From: Chryseobacterium paludis
GTDB taxonomy: Bacteria > Bacteroidota > Bacteroidia > Flavobacteriales > Weeksellaceae
Direction: 5' to 3'
NCBI RefSeq assembly: GCF_025403485.1
Contig: NZ_CP099966.1
Location: 1,922,001 to 1,986,000, forward strand
Length of the DNA: 64,000 nt
Shown here: piece by piece, positions 1-8,969 of the stretch
How the letters are laid out: every line of letters starts with the position of its first letter
How positions within the stretch are numbered: position 1 is the stretch's first letter
Notes under the pieces: model-generated
What the model was told of the DNA's origin: nothing
Database searches by the model: none
Seen by the model: only the letters and a program-made list of their open reading frames with translations
Made by a program: the position numbers and the translations under genes

Positions 1-506
1 CCATCAAATTTTACTGATTTATATATTTTTGAGGCCTGAGCCAATCCTAACAATCTAGGCATCTGACCTGCTGTTGGAGAAATATCTGAAGAAATATTTT
101 TCTGAGACATCAAATTCTTCCAGCTTCCATCTTCATTTAAACTTCTTGTTGCGAAGTGACCATTCATTTGTCTCCCTGCTGAAGCAGGCTCTCTCTCAAC
201 GCTTGTATCAGCATATAACTGTGCAAAAAAGCTTTCAACCGTTAAGGCATCTACAGCCAATGCAAAAGTCTGATCTCTATAATATCCTGAACGGAAGTCC
301 CCATTTCTGAAAACTTTCGCCATTGCCAACTGTGGTAACTCTTTACCATCACCGAAGATCCCAAACTTAGCTTTCCCAGTAAGAACCTCTCTTCTACCCA
401 GGTAAGACATTTCACGAGAAATTCTTCCCAACTTATAGTCTTCAAGTATTTGATTTTTAAAATCTTGAAAGGAAATCTTCTGTGTTTCAATATAGGTTGT
501 TTGCAT
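1..506 (-). CDS. 2-oxoacid dehydrogenase E1 (fused alpha/beta type), N-terminal part
   Basis: Open frame of 168 codons from an ATG at 506 running off the left edge, so only the N-terminus is present. The protein starts MQTTYIETQKISFQDF and contains GRISREMSYLGRREVLTG and GDGKELPQLAMAKVF, followed by RSGYYRDQTFALAVDAL. From family knowledge this is the thiamine-diphosphate-dependent E1 component found in Bacteroidota as one long alpha/beta polypeptide acting on pyruvate or branched-chain 2-oxoacids; the substrate cannot be decided here. A TATATTTG box (minus strand, 517 to 510) ends three bases before the ATG, so the mRNA may be leaderless. The fused length is inferred from relatives, since the C-terminus is outside the window. 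Confidence 0.85.
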   Translation of the reverse strand, partial: MQTTYIETQKISFQDFKNQILEDYKLGRISREMSYLGRREVLTGKAKFGIFGDGKELPQLAMAKVFRNGDFRSGYYRDQTFALAVDALTVESFFAQLYADTSVEREPASAGRQMNGHFATRSLNEDGSWKNLMSQKNISSDISPTAGQMPRLLGLAQASKIYKSVKFD

Positions 507-643
507 AGCCAAATATAAAAATTTTTAGTTCTCGAAGTATTTTGCTAATATACACTTTTTAAATTAATTTTAATTTTTAATAATCTTTTTTAAAAATTTG
601 ATAATAGAGGAAATTGTGTTTTATTTTAAATAAATTTGTATAA

Positions 644-937
644 ATGGAAAAAAAATCACCGCATATATTAAATGCATCGAGTAATCTTTTAGGGTTTTCT
701 TTGATCATAATTACATCATTGAAAATCACTAAAATCAGTGTTCATACTTATTTAGATGAGTTTGCGGGAATTGCCTGTATTCTTTTTGCATGCAGTTGTT
801 TCTTTTCATTTTTAGCAATAAGATCTAAAAGTGAAAAAAGAGAAACCAAGTTTGAAAACATTGCGGATTATTTATTTTTAATCGCATTATTATGCATAGT
901 CCTAGCTGTTATAATTGTTACACTAAGAATAATTTAA
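644..937 (+). CDS. small integral membrane protein, unknown function
   Basis: 97 aa with three predicted membrane-spanning stretches (about residues 15-30, 40-60 and 75-97) separated by a short charged stretch rich in Lys, Arg and Glu (about 61-70). No signal-peptide cleavage site and no catalytic motif is visible. I do not recognise a family. It stands alone, divergent from the E1 gene at 506. A TAAATTTG sequence at 631-638 lies five bases before the ATG and could be a -7 box for a nearly leaderless transcript, but no well-spaced -33 element accompanies it. The coding call rests on the coherent membrane topology and the ATG. Confidence 0.65.
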   Translation: MEKKSPHILNASSNLLGFSLIIITSLKITKISVHTYLDEFAGIACILFACSCFFSFLAIRSKSEKRETKFENIADYLFLIALLCIVLAVIIVTLRII

Positions 938-1155
938 ACATTTATGGATAGTTTAGAAATAATGATCAAATAAAACAATTTACAAATCCACTGACCGCTT
1001 TATAATCAGATTCGCTTTATTTTAGGATAAATTGAAGATTACGACATTTAAGTATTTTACCAATAATTGATTATGGCAGAGAATTATATCAATCGGATAT
1101 ACTTGGAAACCTTAATTATTTTCAGAATGAATGTCTGATCATTCACTGCTTTTTA

Positions 1156-2133
1156 TTAAAACTTTCTTTCAATTACATAATCTAACATACTGTGCAATGA
1201 TCTTTTGGCTTCAGAATCGGGAAATTCATTAAGAAGATCCTTTGCCTTTTGTTGAAAATCTTTCATTACACGAATTGCATAATCCAAACCACCTGAACTC
1301 TTTACAAAAGCGATTAATTCTTTTACACGTTTTTGGTCGTTATTATAGCGTTTTATGGTATTTAGATAATATTTTCTGTCTTTGTCACTCGCAATTTTCA
1401 AAGTATGAATTAAAGGGAGAGTCATTTTCTGTTCTTTAATATCGATACCAACAGGCTTTCCAATAACGTTTGAACTTAGATAATCGAATAAGTCATCTTT
1501 AATCTGAAATGCCATTCCCGTATAAGTTCCAAAATCCTGCATTCTTTTAGCAAGCTTTTCTTCTGCATTATTCGATAAGACTCCTATTTCACAACATGCC
1601 GCGATCAATGTTGCTGTTTTCTGACGGATAATTTCATAATAAACATCTTCTGTAATATCGAGCTTTCTTGCTTTTTCCAGCTGAAGAAGTTCACCTTCAG
1701 ACATTTCTCTGATTGTTCTGGAGATAACAGCCAGTAAATCATAGTCTTTATGATCCGTTGATAATAACACTGATTTTGACAATAAATAATCACCTACCAA
1801 AACTGCAATTTTATTTTTCCATAGTGCATTAATAGAGAAAAAATTACGTCTTTTAAAACTTTCATCCACAACATCATCATGAACCAGTGTCGCGGTATGG
1901 ATCAATTCTATCATGGAAGCTCCGCGATAAGTCTTTTCATTAACATCACCTATCAGTTTCGCACAGAGAAATACAAACATCGGACGCATTTGCTTTCCTT
2001 TAGTAGTAACAATAAACCGAGTTACTTTATCTAATAAAGGGACTTTACTCTGCATTGATTCATAAAACTTCTGCTCGAAAAGTTTCATTTCTTCATTGAT
2101 CGGTTGTTTGATTTCTTCTACAATATTTGCCAA
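1156..2133 (-). CDS. polyprenyl diphosphate synthase (trans-isoprenyl, quinone side chain)
   Basis: 325 aa all-alpha trans-prenyltransferase. The first aspartate-rich motif is DDVVD (86-90) and the second DDLFD (213-217), with the substrate-binding GKQMRP at 46-51. These bind Mg2+-diphosphate and drive stepwise addition of isopentenyl diphosphate to an allylic primer. In Flavobacteriia this enzyme normally makes the menaquinone side chain; chain length cannot be read from the sequence with certainty. The start is a TTG at 2133. I keep it because the residues it adds (ANIVEEIKQPINEEM) match the N-terminus conserved in relatives, and the next ATG (residue 16) would remove them. Single gene, no obvious operon partner. 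Confidence 0.93.
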   Translation of the reverse strand: MANIVEEIKQPINEEMKLFEQKFYESMQSKVPLLDKVTRFIVTTKGKQMRPMFVFLCAKLIGDVNEKTYRGASMIELIHTATLVHDDVVDESFKRRNFFSINALWKNKIAVLVGDYLLSKSVLLSTDHKDYDLLAVISRTIREMSEGELLQLEKARKLDITEDVYYEIIRQKTATLIAACCEIGVLSNNAEEKLAKRMQDFGTYTGMAFQIKDDLFDYLSSNVIGKPVGIDIKEQKMTLPLIHTLKIASDKDRKYYLNTIKRYNNDQKRVKELIAFVKSSGGLDYAIRVMKDFQQKAKDLLNEFPDSEAKRSLHSMLDYVIERKF

Positions 2134-2207
2134 AATCGGTGAGTGATGAATAAATAATTATTAATATTCACAAAGATAATTTTTTTCGGGTAATTTTAGT
2201 AGAAAAT

Positions 2208-3116
2208 TCAATCTTTGAGTTGTTCTTTTGGAATAAAATACAGACTCTGCTTTACGGTTCCTAATGGATATCTGAATTTTTCACCTGAAATATACAGTCC
2301 TCGATCATCTACTGCTATTCCTTCGATTTGCCCAACAGAGGTAGCACTTCCTAAATAGTAGTGTCTGGGTTTTTCTTTAAAAAAGACTCCAGGTTCTGTT
2401 TCCTTAAAGATATCCAGAAAAACTTCTGTTTTTTTTGTATAACCCACTAAGTAAAGTTTTTTATCAAAATAGGAAGCATCCGTTACTACAAAATCAGTTT
2501 TATATGTTTCAATTTTCTCAGCTTTTTGCTGTTCTGAAGTTCCTGGATCAACAATATAATGTGATGTTGCTTTTGCAGCCCATTCTTTAGTAAAAATATG
2601 CAATTTACCATTCAAATAGATCATTGCTTCCGCATCGAAGTCGTTACTGGTATTTTTTGAAATAAATTCTTTCTGTTCAGGATAGTAAAAAGAGATCTTA
2701 ACGCCATCTAAAGTTCTTTCAGAATCTGGAATTTTAGAGGTATTAATCATAACAAGATTTTCATAAGGAACTTTGTAAATCGTAAGATCTTTTCTGGTTC
2801 CTGTATTGTTTCCAAAATCTCCGATATAAAAGTTTTCACCATCATTGGTTAGTGCTTCCCAATCTTTATTAATTAAATTAGTTTTGAAGGTCTGAATAAT
2901 TTTCCCATCATTTTTATCTATTTCAAAAATTTCCGGTTTATTACCGCTGTCATTGAAAGTATAAAGTTTTCCATTGAGTAAATTCAACCCTGAAGTTTCC
3001 TGAACCTGATCTTCAAGAAAATTGATTCTGTATTTTTTTATTTTAAGAAAATCGGCCTGCTGAGAAAAAGCAGCTTGAAAAACAAAGACTGTAAAAATGA
3101 GGATAAACTTTTTCAT
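2208..3116 (-). CDS. secreted protein, probable beta-propeller-like (SdiA-regulated/phytase-like), function unknown
   Basis: 302 aa with a clear signal peptide (MKKFILIFTVFVFQAAFSQQ). The mature part has repeated beta-rich blades with phrases such as LLNGKLYTFNDSGN, NDGENFYIGDFGNN and GIAVDDRGLYISGEKF, a pattern typical of propeller proteins related to the esterase-like phytase or SdiA-regulated families. No catalytic residues can be assigned. Likely periplasmic or surface-exposed. It lies 75 bp downstream of the polyprenyl synthase start on the same strand; cotranscription is possible but unproven. Confidence 0.75.
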   Translation of the reverse strand: MKKFILIFTVFVFQAAFSQQADFLKIKKYRINFLEDQVQETSGLNLLNGKLYTFNDSGNKPEIFEIDKNDGKIIQTFKTNLINKDWEALTNDGENFYIGDFGNNTGTRKDLTIYKVPYENLVMINTSKIPDSERTLDGVKISFYYPEQKEFISKNTSNDFDAEAMIYLNGKLHIFTKEWAAKATSHYIVDPGTSEQQKAEKIETYKTDFVVTDASYFDKKLYLVGYTKKTEVFLDIFKETEPGVFFKEKPRHYYLGSATSVGQIEGIAVDDRGLYISGEKFRYPLGTVKQSLYFIPKEQLKD

Positions 3117-3233
3117 TGAATAAAAATACGGTTTTCACTGCAATAGATTGATCCGCAGTTTAAATTAAATCTATGAAAAATAAGTTTTAGCTAAAGCCAA
3201 TTTAGACAGACTATATCACAATCTAATAAAAAT

Positions 3234-4157
3234 TCATGCCGACTTCTGTTGCTTACGCGCTTTCTTCTCAAAATAATCTTTTTGATACTGTCTTACTGTT
3301 TTCCCCGTTCCATCGTGTCTCCAACCCGGAGAGTTGAAAATATAATTAATCCTGTCCGAAAATTTTAATCCAGGCTGTTTGATATCTTTCCAGATTCTTC
3401 TCCATTCATATAATAATACCGTATCAGGTCTGTTATCGGGCATCCTAGGATAAATTCCATATTTTACAGGTGTATCCGGATCTTCTTTTTCAAAAGTTCC
3501 AAACATTTTATCCCAGATGATGAGGCACATTCCCATATTCCTGTCCAGATATTTAATGTTGCAGGCATGGTGTACACGATGGTGCGATGGAGTGACTAAA
3601 ATATATTCTAAAAATCCCATCTTTTTTACAGTCTGGGTATGAACCCACGTTCCATATACCTGTCCAATAGCATATACCACCATGATATGCCATGGATTAA
3701 AACCTAAAAAAGCCAACGGTGAAAAGTATAAATATCTATAAAGGGGTTGTAAAACAGGACTTCTGAATCCCGTGGTCAGATTAAAAAATTCTGAATTATG
3801 ATGGGTAATATGCACAGCCCAAAAAGCTCTGGAATGATGATCAACATAATGAAGCACATAATACGCAAAATCAGTGATCACAAAACAGATAAGCCAGTAC
3901 CAAACTGTAAAATCCCAGGAAAAAAGTCGGTGATTGTAAAAGAAAAACATCACTCCCATTGCAAAAACCTTCATTATCAAATCCAAACCGAAGTTCATCA
4001 ATGCCAAATAAACGCTTGTTGCTACATCTTTTTTATCATATAGTTTAGCCTCGGAAACATGGCTATAAATCATTTCAGCTAAAATTACAGTAGCATGAAA
4101 TGGAATTGCCCAGGCATAGACATTTTCTAATCCATCTTCACCCAAAAAGTAATTCAT
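3234..4157 (-). CDS. sterol desaturase/fatty acid hydroxylase family membrane protein (copy 1)
   Basis: 307 aa membrane di-iron enzyme. The histidine clusters of the family are visible: HxxxHH at 103-108, HxxHH at 116-120, H173 and HHRVHH at 192-197. They bracket several hydrophobic segments (about 15-35, 50-75, 82-102, 145-170). The family introduces hydroxyl groups or double bonds into lipids using O2; the substrate here is unknown. A close paralogue sits at 22163-23089. A TACCTTTG box at 4182-4175 on the minus strand with a CTG 17 nt further upstream gives a plausible Bacteroidota promoter with a UTR of about 11 nt. Confidence 0.88.
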   Translation of the reverse strand: MNYFLGEDGLENVYAWAIPFHATVILAEMIYSHVSEAKLYDKKDVATSVYLALMNFGLDLIMKVFAMGVMFFFYNHRLFSWDFTVWYWLICFVITDFAYYVLHYVDHHSRAFWAVHITHHNSEFFNLTTGFRSPVLQPLYRYLYFSPLAFLGFNPWHIMVVYAIGQVYGTWVHTQTVKKMGFLEYILVTPSHHRVHHACNIKYLDRNMGMCLIIWDKMFGTFEKEDPDTPVKYGIYPRMPDNRPDTVLLYEWRRIWKDIKQPGLKFSDRINYIFNSPGWRHDGTGKTVRQYQKDYFEKKARKQQKSA

Positions 4158-4174
4158 TGTTACTAATTTTTGTA

Positions 4175-4202
4175 CAAAGGTAGGATATTATAAAAGTCAG
4201 AA
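4175..4202 (-). promoter_or_regulatory. probable promoter of sterol desaturase copy 1
   Basis: The minus strand reads TACCTTTG at 4182-4175, matching the TAnnTTTG box of Bacteroidota sigma-ABfr promoters, with CTGAC in place of the usual TTG seventeen bases upstream. Good -7 element, imperfect -33 element. Confidence 0.5.
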
Positions 4203-4230
4203 ATCGGATTGAATTATTTTTAATGAAATT

Positions 4231-5265
4231 TTAATCGGTAACCTTATTGGCTAATTGTCCACATGCAGCATCAATATCTCCGCCACGGCTTTTTCTGATC
4301 ATTACAGTAATGCCGGCATTTTCAAGTTGACGAACATAATTTTCTTCTGCCTGTTTATTGCATTGGTCATATTTACCATCACCGATCGGGTTATACTGGA
4401 TAAGGTTAACTTTAGAAGGAACTTGTTTACAGTATTTAATTAAAGCTTTAATATCTTCATCACCATCATTGATCCCTTTCCATACACAATATTCAAAAGT
4501 AATTGTATTCCCTGTTTTTTTGTACCAGTATTGAAGTGATTCCATAATATCAGTTAATGGAAACTTATCTGAAAACGGCATGATTTCATTACGTTTGGCT
4601 TCTATTGCCGAGTGAAGTGATAAAGCCAGCTTTACCCGTAGGTCATCATCCGCCAGCATTTTGATCATCTTAGGAATTCCTGAAGTTGAAACAGTAATTC
4701 TTCTTGGAGACATTCCCAGGCCTTCAGGTTGAGTAATTTTTCGAATCGCTTCAACTACATTTTTGTAATTCATCATTGGCTCCCCCATTCCCATAAAAAC
4801 AATATTCGTAAGAGGCCTGTCAAAATACATTTTACTTTGACTGTCGATTAGAGCGACCTGATCTACAATTTCAGCAACTTCAAGATTTCTCATTCTCTTC
4901 AACCTTGCCGTAGCACAGAATTCGCAATTTAATGAGCATCCTACCTGTGAAGAAACACAAGCTGTCGTTCTCGTTTCTGTAGGAATTAAAACGGATTCCA
5001 CCATTAAGCCATCGTGAAGCTTCACCCCATTTTTAATAGTTCCGTCTTTACTTTTCTGAAGTTGGTCAACGGATACTGGATTAATGGTATATTCTTCGGA
5101 AATTCTATCACGAAGCTGTTTCGAAAGATTCGTCATTTCATCTATAGAATGGAGGTTTTTACTCCACAACCAGTCATAAACCTGTTTCGCTCGAAACGGT
5201 TTTTCTCCTAAAGTCAAAAAATAGTCTTTAAGCTGATCTAGTGATAAAGTTCGGATATCTTTCAT
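4231..5265 (-). CDS. rlmN: 23S rRNA (adenine-2503-C2)/tRNA (adenine-37-C2) methyltransferase RlmN
   Basis: 344 aa radical-SAM methyl synthase. The [4Fe-4S] motif CxxxCxxC is C110, C114 and C117. C103 lies seven residues before it and C335 near the C-terminus; these match the two catalytic cysteines of E. coli RlmN. GMGEPMMNY is the SAM-binding stretch. It methylates C2 of A2503 in 23S rRNA and, from studied homologues, A37 in some tRNAs, acting in the cytoplasm. It follows queA on the same strand with 68 bp between them. That gap contains a 9-bp hairpin but no U-tract, so cotranscription of these two RNA-modification genes is plausible. Confidence 0.96.
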   Translation of the reverse strand: MKDIRTLSLDQLKDYFLTLGEKPFRAKQVYDWLWSKNLHSIDEMTNLSKQLRDRISEEYTINPVSVDQLQKSKDGTIKNGVKLHDGLMVESVLIPTETRTTACVSSQVGCSLNCEFCATARLKRMRNLEVAEIVDQVALIDSQSKMYFDRPLTNIVFMGMGEPMMNYKNVVEAIRKITQPEGLGMSPRRITVSTSGIPKMIKMLADDDLRVKLALSLHSAIEAKRNEIMPFSDKFPLTDIMESLQYWYKKTGNTITFEYCVWKGINDGDEDIKALIKYCKQVPSKVNLIQYNPIGDGKYDQCNKQAEENYVRQLENAGITVMIRKSRGGDIDAACGQLANKVTD

Positions 5266-5289
5266 TGTAAGGTGGTGATCTTAGGTTGA

Positions 5290-5318
5290 AGGTTGCAGAT
5301 AACTAATACCTGCAACCT
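5290..5318 (-). other. inverted repeat between queA and rlmN
   Basis: AGGTTGCAG (5290-5298) pairs perfectly with CTGCAACCT (5310-5318) around an 11-nt loop. On the minus strand no U-run follows, so this is an intercistronic stem rather than a confident terminator. Confidence 0.5.
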
Positions 5319-5333
5319 ATTACCTAGTATCTT

Positions 5334-6383
5334 TTATAAAATTAACATTGCATCACCGTAAGAATAGAATTTATACTTTTCTTTTACGGCTTCCTGATAA
5401 GCATGCATTATAAAATCTCTTCCTGCAAATGCAGCAATCATCATCAATAATGTAGACTTTGGGGTATGGAAGTTGGTGATCATTGAATTGGCAACTCCAA
5501 AATCGTGAGGCGGATAAATGAACTTATTTGTCCAACCGTTAAATGCAGAGATCTTCTTGTTTGAAGAAACTGAAGTTTCTAATGCTCTCATTGTTGTAGT
5601 ACCTACAGCACAAACTCTTCTGTGTGCATCTACTGCTTTATTAATGATATCAGCATTTTTCTCATCGATGATGATCTCTTCAGACTCCATTTTATGCTTA
5701 GAAAGATCTTCCACCTCAATTGGATTGAAGGTTCCTAAACCAACGTGAAGGGTAACTTCTGCAAAATCAATTCCTTTGATTTCCAATCTCTTCATTAAAT
5801 GTCTGGAGAAATGTAAACCCGCAGTAGGTGCTGCAACAGCTCCTTCAATTTTTGCATAGATCGTCTGATATCTTTCAGCATCTTCAGGCTCTACTGCTCT
5901 TTTGATATACTTTGGAAGCGGTGTTTCTCCTAATTCTTTTAATTTTGTTCTGAATTCTTCATAAGAACCGTCAAACAAAAATCTCAGTGTTCTTCCTCTG
6001 GAAGTTGTATTATCGATAACTTCAGCAACTAAAGACTCATCTTCAGTAAAAAACAGTTTATTACCGATTCTTATTTTTCTGGCTGGATCAACCAATACAT
6101 CCCAAACGCGAGTTTCCTTATCAAGTTCTCTTAAAAGGAATACTTCGATTTTAGCACCTGTTTTTTCTTTATTTCCATAAAGACGTGCTGGGAAAACTTT
6201 AGTATTATTGAAAATAAATAAATCCTTCTCATCGAAATAATCCACTACATCTTTAAACAACTTGTGCTCTATTGTTTCTGTTTTTCTGTCAAGAACCATT
6301 AGTCTGGCATCATCTCTGTGCTCTGATGGATGTTCTGCCAATAATTCCTCAGGAAGGTCAAAATTAAAATCGGATGTTTTCAT
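5334..6383 (-). CDS. queA: S-adenosylmethionine:tRNA ribosyltransferase-isomerase QueA
   Basis: 349 aa, the usual length. Typical conserved blocks are [20 protein letters not shown] at the N-terminus, [29 protein letters not shown] and [11 protein letters not shown]. QueA transfers and isomerises the ribosyl part of SAM onto 7-aminomethyl-7-deazaguanine in tRNA, giving epoxyqueuosine at the wobble position of GUN anticodons. It acts in the cytoplasm. A consensus promoter lies upstream (6439-6470), and rlmN follows downstream on the same strand. Confidence 0.96.
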   Translation of the reverse strand: MKTSDFNFDLPEELLAEHPSEHRDDARLMVLDRKTETIEHKLFKDVVDYFDEKDLFIFNNTKVFPARLYGNKEKTGAKIEVFLLRELDKETRVWDVLVDPARKIRIGNKLFFTEDESLVAEVIDNTTSRGRTLRFLFDGSYEEFRTKLKELGETPLPKYIKRAVEPEDAERYQTIYAKIEGAVAAPTAGLHFSRHLMKRLEIKGIDFAEVTLHVGLGTFNPIEVEDLSKHKMESEEIIIDEKNADIINKAVDAHRRVCAVGTTTMRALETSVSSNKKISAFNGWTNKFIYPPHDFGVANSMITNFHTPKSTLLMMIAAFAGRDFIMHAYQEAVKEKYKFYSYGDAMLIL

Positions 6384-6438
6384 TTTTTTAAATTACGGTT
6401 TAAAAATTATTGAAATTACAAGTGTAATTTTCGGTGTG

Positions 6439-6470
6439 CAAATATACGACATTGAATACCCCTTTGTCAA
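6439..6470 (-). promoter_or_regulatory. promoter of queA (and possibly rlmN)
   Basis: On the minus strand TTG (6470-6468), a 21-nt spacer and TATATTTG (6446-6439) match the Bacteroidota consensus TTG-N17-23-TAnnTTTG. The ATG of queA lies 55 nt downstream of the box. Confidence 0.7.
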
Positions 6471-6561
6471 GCTTTATTTAATAAAGCTGTTAAATGGTTA
6501 ATATTCACTATACGTTTCAATGCAAAAAAACTGTAATTTGGCCATCTAAAAATTATTAATT

Positions 6562-7254
6562 ATGAGCAAATATTCATTAGAAGCATTCGTTAATGAAACT
6601 AAGGAAAACCCACAGGAAAGGGATTATTTTGAACTTGAAAAACCTCAGCTTTTAGAGATCAATCTTAATAACCAATCGGTTTGGACCAAAAGAGGAAGCA
6701 TGGTTGGATATATAGGAAATATTAATTTTGAAAGACAAGGTATGATGTCTGGAGGATTAGGAAATCTCTTAAAAAAAGCAATCAGTGGTGAAGGAACCAA
6801 ATTAATGAAAGCGGAGGGTACTGGAAAGCTTTATGTGGCAGATTCAGGGAAAAAAGTTCGCATCCTTCATTTAAACAATGAATCTTTATGTGTAAATGGC
6901 AATGATGTTTTAGCACATGATCAAAGTATAAAAAGTGATATTACCATGCTAAAGAGTATCGCAGGAATGATGGCAGGTGGATTATTCCAGGTTAAATTAT
7001 CGGGAACGGGACATATCGCTATTACCACTCATGGTGAACCGTTAACACTTATGGTAACTCCAGACAGCCCTGTTTTTACAGATCCTAACGCAACTGTTGC
7101 GTGGTCTGGAAATCTAACTCCTGAACTGAAAACCAATGTTTCATTTAAAAGCCTGATGGGAAGAGGTAGCGGTGAGGAGTTTCAAATGAAATTCTCTGGA
7201 AATGGCTGGGTTCTTATTCAACCTTATGAAGAAGTATATACTGTAGAAAAATAA
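6562..7254 (+). CDS. AIM24-family protein
   Basis: 230 aa beta-rich protein of the AIM24/TraT-like fold. Diagnostic phrases are SVWTKRGSMVGYIGNINFER, KAEGTGKLYVADSGK, LSGTGHIAITTHGEPL and SGNGWVLIQPYEE. The bacterial members have no settled biochemical role; the yeast homologue is mitochondrial. No signal peptide, so probably cytoplasmic. Monocistronic in appearance, 68 bp before the M61 peptidase gene, which has its own promoter box. Confidence 0.88.
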   Translation: MSKYSLEAFVNETKENPQERDYFELEKPQLLEINLNNQSVWTKRGSMVGYIGNINFERQGMMSGGLGNLLKKAISGEGTKLMKAEGTGKLYVADSGKKVRILHLNNESLCVNGNDVLAHDQSIKSDITMLKSIAGMMAGGLFQVKLSGTGHIAITTHGEPLTLMVTPDSPVFTDPNATVAWSGNLTPELKTNVSFKSLMGRGSGEEFQMKFSGNGWVLIQPYEEVYTVEK

Positions 7255-7291
7255 TACATTTAATATAAACATTTCGTGTAGTTAAACTCCT

Positions 7292-7299
7292 TATTTTTG
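7292..7299 (+). promoter_or_regulatory. -7 box upstream of the M61 peptidase gene
   Basis: TATTTTTG matches TAnnTTTG and lies 23 nt before the ATG at 7323, the spacing seen for several other genes here. No good -33 TTG is present. Confidence 0.45.
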
Positions 7300-7322
7300 T
7301 TAAACATTAAAACAAAAACAAA

Positions 7323-8858
7323 ATGGGTAATCTTCTAAAAATATTTTTTTTGTTGATTCTTTTTCCTATCGTTATTATTGCCCAATCATCAAAGAAAAAC
7401 TATGAATATAATATAGATCTGCTTCATATGAAAAATGATGAAGTTATGGTTTCTTTTACTCCACCTAAAAACAATCTGGAAAAAGGGAAATTTATTATAC
7501 CCAAACTTGTTCCCGGATTTTATCAGGCTATGAATTTTGGGCAATATGTTTCCGATGTTATTGCGACTGACAAAAATGGAAAGAAAATACGAACAGAACG
7601 TTTAGATAAAAACAGCTGGATGGTGAATGACCTGAAACATGTGAAAAAAATATCATACCTGGTTACAGATGGTTGGGATTCTTTACAACAAAATACTGAC
7701 GGAGCAAAATCTGCGGGCAGTACTTTTAAAAAGGATAGTGTTTTTGTCATCAACTATAATTCTTTAGTAGGCTACTTTGAAGAAATGAAAGATGCTCCTT
7801 ATGAAATCAGTATTAACAAAAATAAAGATTTTTATGCTTCCTCCGCATTGGATTATAAAAAGAAAAATGATAGTACTGATATTGTTTGGGCAAAGGATTA
7901 CCGGAAATTAGTAGACTCACCTGTGCTCTATTGCGTTCCTGATACCACGTGGTTAAAAATAGGAACTACTGAGGTGCTCGTATCATTTTATAACAATAAA
8001 GAGCGGCATTATTCCCAAAAAATAGCAGATCATATAAAGACTATTTTAGAAAATCAAAAAGCTTACTTAGGAGGAAAACTACCTGTTGACAAATATGCCT
8101 TTTTGATCTATTTTGAAACTTCAAAAGAAAGGGGATCTATTGCCGACGGTCTTGAACACTCGAGGTCTACAGTCTGCCTATATCGTTCCGGAAATATGAA
8201 CTTTTTACCGGATGCTTTAAATAGAGTTGCTGCCCATGAGTTTTTTCATATTATCACACCACTCCACATTCATTCGGGAGAAATCCAGCACTATGATTTT
8301 TTAAATCCTACCATGTCAGAGCATTTATGGCTTTATGAAGGTATGACAGAATATGCAACCATACATATGCCTATCAAACAAAAGATGATCAGTCTGGCAG
8401 ATTTTGAAAAAAAACTGGAAGAAAAGATACAGGGTATGAAGGAGTTTGATAATACATTATCTTTTACGGAACTGAGTAAAAATGCAATGGAAAGACAAGA
8501 TCAATATATGAATTTCTATCAAAAAGGACCACTACTCGGATTATGTTTAGATATAAAACTACGCGAACTTTCTGGCGGAAAAATGGGTACTCAGGATCTT
8601 ATGCAGCGGCTCATGAAAAAATATGGCGAAGATAAATATTTTAATGACAATGATTTATTCGATGAAATCACAAAAATGACTTACCCCGAAATACGTACAT
8701 TTTTCAAGGATTTTATAGAAGGTACAAAACCTATTCCTTTGAAAGAATATCTTGCAAAAGTAGGTTTCACCTATGATGAAACCACTGGAAAGATAGGTAC
8801 TTTAGTAAACCCTGATTCAAAACAGATTGCCTTGAGGAAAGCATGGATCGATCAATAG
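7323..8858 (+). CDS. M61-family (glycyl aminopeptidase-like) metallopeptidase, secreted
   Basis: 511 aa with an N-terminal signal peptide (hydrophobic 8-20, ending near IIAQSS). The zinc-binding HEFFH is at about 305-309, with the third ligand candidate Glu in LWLYEGMTEY near 339, the usual M61 order. The N-terminal 200 residues are the beta-sandwich typical of the family. The C-terminal PDZ domain found in many M61 proteins appears absent; the protein ends shortly after the helical peptidase domain. Expected to cleave peptides in the periplasm or outside the cell; the substrate is unknown. The next gene, a secreted hydrolase, starts 111 bp downstream on the same strand. Confidence 0.88.
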   Translation: MGNLLKIFFLLILFPIVIIAQSSKKNYEYNIDLLHMKNDEVMVSFTPPKNNLEKGKFIIPKLVPGFYQAMNFGQYVSDVIATDKNGKKIRTERLDKNSWMVNDLKHVKKISYLVTDGWDSLQQNTDGAKSAGSTFKKDSVFVINYNSLVGYFEEMKDAPYEISINKNKDFYASSALDYKKKNDSTDIVWAKDYRKLVDSPVLYCVPDTTWLKIGTTEVLVSFYNNKERHYSQKIADHIKTILENQKAYLGGKLPVDKYAFLIYFETSKERGSIADGLEHSRSTVCLYRSGNMNFLPDALNRVAAHEFFHIITPLHIHSGEIQHYDFLNPTMSEHLWLYEGMTEYATIHMPIKQKMISLADFEKKLEEKIQGMKEFDNTLSFTELSKNAMERQDQYMNFYQKGPLLGLCLDIKLRELSGGKMGTQDLMQRLMKKYGEDKYFNDNDLFDEITKMTYPEIRTFFKDFIEGTKPIPLKEYLAKVGFTYDETTGKIGTLVNPDSKQIALRKAWIDQ

Positions 8859-8969
8859 GTTTTCAATATCTATACAAAGATTGATGACATCACTTCTCTG
8901 TTATACATCCTTATAGAAAAACAACCATAACTTACTCTTAACAACTATCCTTAATAAAACCTGTGTATT

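Noticed and set aside
1036..1185. Open stretch of 49 codons with protein-like text between the small membrane gene and the polyprenyl synthase
   Set aside because: No start codon, and it overlaps the end of the prenyl synthase gene on the other strand.
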